Shown here: piece after piece, positions 47,501-59,629 of the stretch
How positions within the stretch are numbered: the first letter of the stretch is position 1
Layout: each line of letters opens with the position of its first letter
Assembly (NCBI GenBank): GCA_028751875.1
Contig: CM054141.1
Location: forward strand, 42,419,541-42,483,540
Direction: 5' to 3'
Origin: Rapana venosa
Taxonomy: Eukaryota > Mollusca > Gastropoda > Neogastropoda > Muricidae
Length of the DNA stretch: 64,000 nucleotides
Translations under genes and position numbers: made by a program
The notes under the pieces: model-generated
Databases searched by the model: none
Told to the model about the DNA's origin: nothing
Seen by the model: the letters and a program-made list of their open reading frames with translations, nothing else

Positions 47501-50500
47501 TGTATATAACACAGGTCTCTGAAACATGTTCTTGTAGATGTTAATGTGTTGGACTGCATGCTTCTTAGATTTGAGTTTCACTTGGCATACTACTACATTC
47601 ATACTAGATTTGTATTGACGACATTGTATAGAATATTTTTGGAAGCATGTTCCTCTGTATGTCAACAGGGTTTTTTTTTCCCTGCATGCATCCTGTCACA
47701 ACTTTATATTAATCTGAAGAGGCAGTGAAAGTCTCGACTAACACTGGTAACAGTCTCTAAATGATCGCACCCCGTTTTGTTGAAAATGACAGATATTGTC
47801 ATGTTATTCCCATAACTTTTTTCCCTTGATTTTTTTTTCATCAGTGGTGATCAAAGGATATTTTCAGCAATATATTCTACAAATATTGAACAAACAAAAA
47901 TATGTTTTCAAATTTTTGTTTTATTCTTTCAAAAGCTTGCCATAAAATGACATATACTTCATAAATGTTGGGACATAGCAGCAAAAGCATTATTTTCAAG
48001 AAGGAAGGTGGCAGGATGGTTTAAACTTTCGCCTGCCAACAAGAAAACCGCGAGGTTGTGGGTTCGATTTCCAGCCTTGCACTTTCTTTCCAGTTTGATG
48101 GGAAAATTGAACTGAATATCAAGTCTTCCAGAGGAGACTCTTAACCAGTCGGACCTGTGTGCGTATGGACTTGTGCACATCAAAAGAATCTGTGACAGTT
48201 AAAAATCGAAAAGAGCAGGGAGGTACTTCTCGACTGTCCTGGCAAAATTGGTAGAGTCAATTCTCAATTGTTTTTTTGAAGTTATAATGCGGCTACCTTT
48301 ATAGTGGGAAATAAAACAGGTGCATGCGCAACACTTTCACCATTGGTGAACACAAGAGCTCTAGCAGAGAAACAAAAAACAAAACAAAAACCATTTTGAT
48401 ATTGTTGCATGATTATTGGTCAAAAAAAGGGGTGAAAATATGTTTATTTTGTGCTTTGATATTTGTGATGATGTTTGAGCCGGCTGAATGGATTGTTTTG
48501 TCATAATGACATATATACATACAATATGTATATATACATTGCTCTGCTTTGTGGAGGAATCTGCAAATCTGTGGAGCACTGCTCAGAGGATAGCTAACTA
48601 CTTTTGTAGATCATATGTACAGTTGAATAAAGAAAAAACGGGTGTACATGGCAATGTGTGTAAGTGTGTTTGTGTGTGTGTGTGTTTGTGTGCCGAAGTG
48701 TGCTTTACTAAAAAAAAAAGAAATATAAATGGCAATATTAAAAAGTTTTATACAAGAAAATAGCAAGCACTGTTGATAAAGTGAAACAACAGACTGTCAT
48801 GAAGGGTGCGACAAGAAATAAGGTTTAAATAATAAAAACTGTGTAATAATTTTAAAAAAAATGGCATGGCAAGCCCAGGTATCAAGTTCCTAAGGTTTTG
48901 AGGGGACGCAGAATACATTTCTATAGTAAGGCACATACTTGGTGCTGTTGAAGTCTTTGGCTCTTCCAGCCAAGAACAAAACACTGCCTCTTGCTAGATG
49001 ATTTTGTCACTTGCTACTTCTCCTTCAAGACAGATGTAAAAAGGAGCACAGTATTTTTGTTATGTAACTAAATCACATATATACCTGTCATATTTTTATA
49101 ATTAACCGTTATGTTAACATGTTCCAGCCTGTTTTGTTTTCTTGGTTTATTGGGGTTTTTTTGGGTGCAATACAGTGATTGACAATGTAGAAATGACTTG
49201 AGCATGGAAGTAGTGGTTTGTGAGAATGGTTGTTGACTCTCCTGGAGATGATGTGTTCTCCTCCTTGTTTAACGTAGATCTATAATGGCTTTTTGGGGGG
49301 CATTTTTTGAAATGTACTAAAAAATTTTGTTGTTGGCAATCCCATGTGATGTCAGTTTTCCCAAAGCTCTTTGTCTGTTATTACACTTGTTTGTTAAAAA
49401 ACAACAACTTAAAAAGATGTTAAACTGAGGCATATTTTCTTCTTGCATGTAAAACTAATCGGCCAACATCATGTAAACTTACATCAACCTTAGGCTTAGA
49501 GATTTTATGTAGCTAAGCAGAAGTTCTAACTGTACAGGATAAACTTACTTATGCTTTTCACCGCATCACCATTTTATGTAGTCAGTCTGTATCTTAAAGT
49601 ACTCTGCTCACCAAAGAAAGTAAGTTGGTATTTCTGTAATGATCATTTCTGTACTTAGGATTTTTTGTGTGTGTTTTTTTTGTTTTTGTCAGTCACTTAC
49701 AAGACTTTGATGTGGATTCAGCTTCTGGTCAGGGACATGGCATCAGTTTTTTTGTCCTCAGAAACAAGAATATATTAGAGTGTTTTGTATACCTTAATAA
49801 AAGATAATTGCTCCTCCTGAGTAAGTACATTGTTTACGAAGCATGTGAAAAAGGTGCAAAGATAAAGCAGTTGTGAAGTGTTTTAAATGTTGGCGTGGTG
49901 TTGAATTGCAGAGTGACCCAGAGCAGCTGACTCTGGACACCTGTGTCAGGTAAGAATATGGACATTTTAGCCCTAGTCCTCCTCCTGCCTCCCTCCCATT
50001 CATCACGTTCATTACTTGGGTCTTTATTCGTCATTTTAGTCCCTATCCTACCCTTTCCTGTTTATCTCTTATTTCTGGGATATCTTTATTTTGTACTTTA
50101 GTCTATCGTGCCCTCTTCAACATATCATCTATTACTGGGGGTTTATATTGGTAGTTTAGTCCATGACTTGCCTTTCATGAATTCTTTTTGTCACCTATTT
50201 TTGTTATCTTTATTTATATTGAAGTCACTGTCTTGCCTTATTCTATTTATCACGTATTTCTTGGATTTAAACAAATCTTTAGCCCTAGTCCACCTTATTC
50301 ATCACCATTGTTTATTGCATTTTCAGATGATTGAAGAAAAAATCTGATAAAAAGATTATGCATTTTAAGAATGTTTGTTCTTTCTACCTGGTTTCTTTTG
50401 TTTTTGTAACAGATTTTTCTTTTTTTTTCTTTTATTATCATTGAAAATTTTTGTTCATTCCTTGGTTAGAAGTCCGAAGTTCACCAATGGTGAGAGTTTT

Positions 50501-51470
50501 GCGAATGCGACTGGTTTTGTCCACCATTAAGGCAGCTGCATTCTGACTCCTGAGATAGATTTTATTTGAAAGTTAATATTGATATATTATGAATTTTTGA
50601 CAGGTGAAACACAAGGAAAAATGTGGTGTGCGTGCATGTATGTGTGCGTGTTCTCTCATACATGAGTACTTGTGTGTGTGCACAGTTAAGTGCCATGCAT
50701 CCATTGCTACTTGTGATAATATTTATAAAATGCAAAATATCCTTCTGTTTGTATTTTCATTTTTGTCTGAGAGAACCTATCTGTACATCTTAATCTTTGA
50801 AAAATTATGTTCCTTTGTCCAACTCTGTGAAGTATTTAGGAGTAGTTCTTGACAACACACTCTCTTTGAAAATATTCATCACCGAACCTGCAGTATTGCA
50901 TACTATCAATTACGGCGCGTAAGCGATTCGCAAGTATCTGTCCACTGATTAACTTCCAGTAAGGTACATCTCTATTCTTTCACGTTGACTACTGTAAATT
51001 TGTTTCATGCCTACCAGCCATATCTATCTCTTTCAACGCATACAAAACTCTGCAGCTGACTGGTCTATGAAAGAAAAAAGTCTGAACACACCTTCTCGTT
51101 CTGTCGACCTACGGTGCTGTCTCACAAAGACTGCAGTTATATCCAATACAATTTATCAAATGTCTCCACAAAATATCACCCATCTTACTCTGTGAACTGT
51201 CTTCACGAACGACACCATACCCGTTCCTTCGTATCAAGCCCAGATACTTTGGTTTCGAACACCCAGATTCAAACAAACCACTTTGGCCGTCGCTCCTTTC
51301 GTTTCTGGTCCATCCACCTGGAATGACCTCCCTCTTTCACTTCGTCAAAAGCCTTCACTTGATTCCTTCAAATCCAGCCTCAAAACACACTTATTTCCTA
51401 CCTGAGACTTTCCCCCCACATATCTGTCCCTAATTTTCAACAGCATCTTTCACCGTCTAAGTGTAGTTCC

Positions 51471-51503
<33 letters not shown>

Positions 51504-53158
51504 TGCGTGCGTGTGCGTGCGTAGTGCGCGCGCATGGATTTCTCATTATGTTTAAGGAGAGTTGCATGCCTGTAAATGATTGAGTGCAAGCGCTTCGATT
51601 TGTTTGTTTTTTACAAGATTCAGCGCTATATAAATTCCATATATTATTATTATTATTATTATTATATGGTCATGGTTTCTGCATTTGATATGGTAATACT
51701 GTATTGAACAGTTTCGTAATGCTTGTATAGCTGTATCATTATTTGAATGCTTTATCTTGCAGACGGGCAGCTGAAACAATAGAAAGGCGTTTCTGCTTTG
51801 ACATCACAGTGAAGGAAAGGTATGTCTTTGGTGTACTTCATTGCTGAAAATATGTGTAGCTTAACAAAACAGCCATATCGTCTATTCTGTTTCAATATTA
51901 CAGTAAAACCGCTGATACCATGTGATTGTTTAGTGAAAAAGCTAACATACCTGTTCTGAATGTATGCTGTGCATACACACGGGGACTGGATGTAAAAAAG
52001 CACATGAGTGCTTATTCCATTATCCTCGATATAAAATAATAAATAAATAAAGAAAGAAATAAATATCAAAATCTGTGACAGTTGTGAATGTCAAGGCTAC
52101 AAGAAGAAAAAAGATGGAGTCTTAAAAAAAATCTAACCAAGACCAAACCAACCTGAGGTTGTAAGACATGCTCTCAAAAAAGGAAAATGGTCATCTTTCG
52201 CAGGCAAAAGTGTGATACGTATAAATGAAGAAGTTAGAAAGTAAACCATGCTGAAAGAATTCAGTGAGTGAGGGTAATATTTACAACAGGGAAAGAACTG
52301 AGATAGGGAACTTTCTTCCAAAGTCAGTCGATTTCTTTACTCTTCAGCGAATTAAGCTGGTGCCTTTTTTGGTGTTTTTGTGTGTTTTGTCTTACCTGAG
52401 GTAGGTTGTATATTTTTGGTATCTTCTCCCCAAAGTAAGTTTACAGTATTTGTGTGATCTGTCGTGTAATGAAGAATTCTGAACACCTATTTCTTGTGTC
52501 TGTGTTTCAGACAAGGAACGATGACACTGCAGGCACTCTCAGATGATGACAGGAGACTTTGGCTGGATGCTATGGATGGACGGGAACCAGTGAGTATTTT
52601 GGCTTCAGGATTCAGAGAGGGAGACTTATATTGGATTGTAGATATTTTTTAAAGAGGAGTGCAGAACAAAAGAGTGATTATTGTCAGAATGGTGGATATA
52701 GATGTTTTATCATTGAAGTATCTTACGGTTATTTGTGTCATATTTTACTGTATGTCATGTTTGAATTTTAGTCGTTGGATCATGGTTCTCAGCAGTCCAT
52801 TATTGTGTCATTGTTGAATTTCTATTTTAACGCAATGTTGTATCTTTCAGAGGGAGTGTTTGGTATTCTTTAGATGTCTGTCGTGAGAATTTGTAATAAT
52901 TGTATCATATTTCCACTGCTCTAAGGTTTTCTTTTTATCTGATTATGGTACAAAGTTGCAGTGTGTGTGTGTGTACGTGCGTGCATGTGTGCGTACATGT
53001 GTGTGTCTGTGTGTATGCGCGCGTGTGCGTGCGTCAGTGATTTGACAAAAGACAGACAAGTTATTTCCTGTGTGCAGATTTACCATCAGCCAAAAGTCAA
53101 GACCGATGACAGTAAGTGCAGAAGGCTTAATGTGTACTGATGTTGGTTTTGTGAGAAC

Positions 53159-53192
<34 letters not shown>

Positions 53193-53472
53193 GTGTGTGT
53201 GTGTGTATAGATATATATAGATATATATGAACACACAGATATTCAGTATGTATATATATGTGTGTGTATATATATAGATATAGATATATAGATATAGATA
53301 TAGATATATATGAACACACAGATATTCAGTATGTATGCAAGAAAGCTCTCTCTCGCTCTCTCTCTCACTTGATCACCCATGTACACTTGCTTACTTGCTA
53401 ACTCAGTCACTCATTTACTCCCTTAATCACTCACTCATACCCCCCTCCACACACACACACACACACACACAC

Positions 53473-53506
<34 letters not shown>

Positions 53507-56500
53507 AACATATATACAAACACACACACACTATCCATTGCTATTTGTCTTCTTCTTCTTTTTAAAAACTCATTTATAGGCAATAAAAATGTATGATTTT
53601 TTTTTCTCTCTCCAGCTGTGCTTGATGAGACAGGCTTCAACTTCATGAGAAAGGCCATTGCAGCATTGGAAACGAGAGGTACTTTTTTTGTGTGTGTTGA
53701 AATTATTTTTAATATAAAAACAGACATATGATACAGCAAGAATCTCATAAGTTTTTGTCTTCCATAGGTATTTCTTTGGTCTTCCATTTGAGAAAAGTTA
53801 TTGGTGAGAGATAAAGACAAACTACTAGGAATAACTCTTGAATCAGAGGAAATGTGCAGCTGTTCTGATGATCTTATATATTTGATATTAAAGACAACTG
53901 ATAGAAGTATGTGTGTGTGTGCGTATGCATATGCGTGTGTGTATGTGTGTGTGTGTGTAAGGAAATGTTCCTTTGACACATACTTATTATACTTGGTTTT
54001 GATTTAAAGAAAATTTATTTGATAGATCCCATTTGTACTATGAGTGGTTTTTATGAGAGTTGGAAAACCTTTTGAGATAGAAACATTGAAAAGGAAAACA
54101 TGAATCTCTTCACCTCACAGATGTAAAGAAGTGCTAATCCTACCAGGGACTATCCACAGAAAGAGTAAGGGTCTGAATACTGGCAGAGATAAATCACCAG
54201 AAGATTTAGTTTCCACCTAGCATCTATCCACAGTTAGCGTACTGTGGGCTCAAATGACAAGTTTACTGTCTTAACTACGTCATCTGCTGTATTGATGTGG
54301 ATGTCTGTATGGAACATTACTTGCATCTACTGGTCAGAATTTTGTGTGTGTGTAGTCTATAAGGCCTAGTCATTGCATGGGTGTGTTTTAAAAGGTAATG
54401 ATGACAGCCTGCATCTCCCTTGTTGTGTGAAACAGGTCTTCATGAGCAGGGGCTGTACAGAATGGTGGGGGTCAACTCCAAAGTGACCAACCTCCTCAAG
54501 ACAGTCCTAGGTATGTTTATGACTTGTGTACTGGCAGATGTGGTCAGTTGGCTGTTGGCTTGTCATGCATGGATACATAAGTTTTATTCATAGTTTGTAT
54601 GTTTTGTCTATAGTTTGTGGTTGCATTTTAATACTAGCTTTTGTATCCAGCTTTTCTCAGAATCATGTGTAACAGACATTGAAAGAAAAAAGAATAAGAT
54701 ATAAGTAGGAATGAGGTATAAGCTGGAGTGAGAGAGAGAGAGAGAGGGAGAGAGAGAGAGAAAGCTGAAGATTACGAAACCATGGAAGTGAAAATCTGTT
54801 TGAAAATCTGAACAAAAAGACTCCCAGTCTCATTATGTCTTACGTAGTCTCTGCTTCCGATCTTTTCTGATTGCTATTAATGTGTAACAGTGCATCTTCG
54901 CCATGCATGAAGCAGGGTGTAGCTATTCATGTCAGAGGAAACAAAAAAATTGATTGTGAGACTAATCATGCAGTAGTAATGCTGCCCCTTTGATATACTG
55001 CAGCCAGTGTAATAAACATTGATAAAGAATCTAGAGGCCAAAACAGTCACAGAAAAAAAGGACTGAAAGTGATGGAGATATTGACTGAAAGATAACAGAA
55101 CTGACATTCTAGGTAGAATCTATGAACAAGTGAGTGTATGGAAATCTGAGTCATGAGGTGTTTTGACAGAATAAGTGAACAAACCTTGGTCATTTGTATT
55201 CGTGTATTAAGCTGCTGTTTCTCTAAACATGTATGTCGCATTGTCTTGTCTTCTATAGTTGGAGTTGTATCATTAAGTTTTTGTGTAAGAATGTATGACA
55301 GAAAGCAACTGTTTTGGATTGACAGTCTTGATTGAGATGAAGCAAACTGTGAAATTATTGTGAATGGTTTGGGCACGTTCAGCGGAAAGCAGACCACCAC
55401 ATCATAAAAAGAGCAATGAACTTCGTAGTGTATGGAAAGAGACCAAAGGGAAGACCTAGCAAAACTTGGGCTGCCTGTGTTGCAGATGATCTTAGAGAAA
55501 GGGGCATAAATAAGGAGGAAGCTCAAAACAGAGAGATGGAGAAGGCTCATCAATGTCAAACCTCCCCTGGGAGAAACATGACAAAAAAGGAAGAAGAAGA
55601 AGTTCATCTTGTCAGATGTTGAAGTGTTGAATATTTTAGTGTTTCTCACTGCTCATTGGGTTTATTGGTTGGTCAGGAATTTGTTGAAACTGATCTTAAC
55701 AGATTTATGATCTGTGTAGATTGTTTACCCTTATCATTATACCTTGCCCGTCCTATTATCCTCCCTCATCTGTCACCCCCACTTTTCTCATTATTTTCTG
55801 TTTTCCACTTTCCTTCACCTGCATTTTACCCATATTTGTATTTTCTTCCTCGCTTCCTCTCTCCCTCAGCCTGCCCTGTCTTACCATTGTTAGCGGCTCC
55901 CGGGTATGTTATGTCTGTAGAATACTCAAAAGTCATGGATATCTTGAGAAACAGAAATGACATATTTGTATTATTGTATCTCTTCAGAGAAGAGGTTTTC
56001 CTTTTCTTAATCCATGAAAAATGCAGTCAGTCTGAACATGACGCATAATAATGAAGTAAACAATCTGATTACCTGTATTTTACTCTGTGACCAGATCCCA
56101 AGAAGACAGAGAAGGTGAGCTTTGATGACCCTGCACAGTGGGAAACCAAGACCATCACCAGTGCCATCAAAAACTACCTCAGGTCAGTTCCTCCCTTACC
56201 TTTGGAAATCACAGTTTTTGGTGACCATGACTAGCTGATTAAAAAAATTGGGAGGAAAAACTAGTGTGCATGCCTCCAGTCACCCAGCTGTGTATATATC
56301 ATTCGCCTGCTTACCTGAATGCAGCAGGTGGGGATGGAAGGAGAGAGAGAGAGGGAGAGAGAGAGCGGCACACATACACACCCGTGCACGCGCGCACACA
56401 CACACACACACAGAGTTAACATCAGTGCTGACTCCACTCTTCCCAAAAGTCCTTGGGATGAGACTATAAACCGAGGTCCTGTGTGTGAACACACGCAGAA

Positions 56501-56674
56501 CATCTTGTGCACATGTTAAAACCCGTTCTTCTTTTCAGAAGAGTAGGCCATTGTGTGCTGGTGGGAATGGATGACAAAATTTACAAAACTGCATACACAT
56601 GGGGACTGGATGAAAAAAAGCATGAGTGTTTATTCCATTATCCTCAAAATAAAAGAATAAAAAACACACACACA

Positions 56675-56705
<31 letters not shown>

Positions 56706-56720
56706 TTTCTCTCTCTTCTC

Positions 56721-56772
<52 letters not shown>

Positions 56773-57198
56773 TCTCTCCTCTCTCTCTCCCCTCTCTCTC
56801 ACACACACATGCGCACACACACAAACGCGCGCACACACACACACACACACACACTGTAAATCTCACATACACACCTACTGTATATCTGAAAAGGATTCAT
56901 ATACAGCTACCATCTGCACCTTTTCTGTTAGAAGTTCCATGTGAGTATGTGTTGAATGTGTATATTTTTGTTAGAGTTAATGTTTGAGTATAATGATTAC
57001 GCTTCCTTGATTGCTGCTGTAGGAATTGTTTTTTGTGTGGGTTTTTTTTAGGGGTGGGGGTGGGAGGGTAGGTGGGGTGGTAGTAGAGATGGTGCTTGCT
57101 TCATGCAAGAATGGCTAATGCTTTGTATATGTATGTATGTATGTATGTACGTATGTACGTATGTATCTTATCTATATGTATATAGATATAGATAGATG

Positions 57199-57239
<41 letters not shown>

Positions 57240-59598
57240 CATTTCAGGTCTTTACCAGAGCCCTTGATGACCTTCAAACTGCACGATCAGTTCATTAAAG
57301 CTGCAAGTAAGTTGTTAGTATTGTCATTATGATTATATACTACAGATTGCACAATCAACTCTTGATAGTGGATTTTCTAATAAAGGCATGGATTCACATT
57401 CTTTGAAGCATGATTAAAACAAAGCCTTGAAGCAAATACATGCATTTTTTTATGCTCAGCATGTTTGATACACACAAAGAGATGTGAGTGTGCTGGCATT
57501 CTAAGTTGAGTCCTTTCTCTCTCTTTCTGTCTCTACTCTTTCGCTTAGTATTCTGTCTCTGTGTCTGTTTCACATACATAGAGACATTCTCAGTGTTTTC
57601 TCCTATCATAAACAAAATATACTTAAAAGTCATTAAAAAAAAATTATTGCTTTACTTTTTTCCCATTCTAATCAGTTGTATGTTGAATAGTTTGTGACTT
57701 GATATGATTACGTTTGTTTATTCTTCAGAACAAGAATCTAAAACCCTGCGGAAGCTGGATGTCCACAAATACTGCTACCTTCTTCCAAAGGCCAACTTTG
57801 ACATGCTGGAACTGCTGATTGGTCACTTGAAGAGGTAGGTGGTCTAACAGTGACACACTCTACGAGAAAACTGAAGATCAAGGGTTTGGTTCTCTTTGGA
57901 AGCTGGGCTTTTTCCTTCCATTCACTTGATGGTAGTCTTGTGGACGAGACAAAAAGTGGGTATCGCATGTACAGTGTACATTTAGCACACTTGGAAGGAA
58001 AGTATTTTTTTCACTGATATGCTGGAGTATGGCCTGAAAGAAACAAAAACCAAAGTATAAGTAAAAAATCCAAACCAAAATAAAGCAAAACAACTTTCCC
58101 CCAAAACTCTGTATAAACACAAAAACACCCAAAACCAGAACAACAACAACAACACACACTCACACATAAAATCTTCCTAAGAAATCTGATTTAAAGCCAA
58201 AATAAAGCAAAACAACTTCTCCCCCAAAACTCTATATAAACACAAAAACACCCAAACCAGAACAACAACAACACACACTCACATAAAATCTTCCTAAGAA
58301 ATCTGATTTAAAGCCAAAATAAAGCAAAACAACTTACCCCCCAAACTCTATATAAACACAAAAACACCCAAAACCAGAACACCAACAACAACACACACTC
58401 GCACATAAAATCTTCCTAAGAAATCTGATTTAAAGCCAAAATAAAGCAAAACAACTTCCCCCCAAAACTCTATATAAACACAAAAACACCCAAACCAGAA
58501 CAACAACAACACACTCGCACATAAAATCTTCCTAAGAAATCTGATTTAAAGCCAAAACAAAGCAAAACAACTTACCCCCCAAAACTCTATATAAACACAA
58601 AAACACCCAAACCAGAACAACAACAACACACTCGCACATAAAATCTTCCTAAGAAATCTGATTTAAAGCCACAATAAAGCAAAACAACTACCCCCCAAAA
58701 CTCTATATAAACACAAAAACACCCAAACCAGAACAACAACAACACAACTCACATAAAATCTTCCTAAGAAATCTGATTTAAAGCCAAAAATAAAGCAAAG
58801 CAACTCCCCCCAAAACTCTATATAAACACAAAAACACCAAACCAGAACAAACAACAACACACATCGCACATAAAACTTCTAAAATCTGATTTAAAGCGAC
58901 GTTAACTGCCCACTCTATACTGATCGACCCCTCAGGAAGAAACACACATGGCAAAAATTTCAGTGTTACAGTCGACAGTAAAATCTGCAACCTGGGATGT
59001 CATTGGGCCCTCTGACGAGAGGAAGAAACCATAGGCAGCCATATGTCAAGGTCTGACATCATTCGTGAGCTTCATAAAACTTGACGAGGTAGTGCTTGTA
59101 TGGCTGTTGTGTCTACTGTAGGTGGACTTTCGTTGAGTATGTGTGTGTTGTGTGTGAGTAGGTGGAGAGTGTGTGTGTGTGTGTGTGTGTGTGAGTGTGT
59201 GTGTGTGTGTGAGTAGTGAGTGGTGTGTGTGTGTGTGGTGAGTGTGTGTGAGTGAGTGATGTGTGTGGTGAGTGATGTGTGTGTGGTGTGTGATGTGTGT
59301 GTAGTGTGTGTGTGTGGGGTGAGTGTGTGTTGTGTGTGTGAGTGGTGTGTGTGTGTGTGTGAGTGAGTGAGTGTGTGTGTGTGGTGAGTGTGTGTGTGTG
59401 AGTGTGTGGTGAGTGTGTGTGGTGGTTGGTGGTGTGTGTGTGGAGTGTGTGTGTGAGTGTGTGTGTGGTGTGTGGATGAGTGTGTGTGTGTGTGTGGTGT
59501 GTGTGTGTGTGTGTGTGAGTGATGTGTGTGTGGTGTGTGTGATGGTGTGGAGTGTGTGTGTGAGTGTGTGTGTGTGTTGTAGTTGTGTGTGTGGTGAG

Positions 59599-59629
<31 letters not shown>

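Noticed and set aside
53431..53979. 182-aa minus-strand frame spanning GRAF exon 16
   Set aside because: It overlaps an authentic plus-strand exon with correct splice sites and includes CA-repeat translation at both ends.
54436..54510. Suspected one-base deletion in GRAF exon 17
   Set aside because: A recount of the exon gave 75 nt, which fits the flanking phases; the first impression was a counting slip.
55047..55649. 200-aa minus-strand frame
   Set aside because: Part of it is the complement of the LINE fragment and the rest is intron. There are no domain features.
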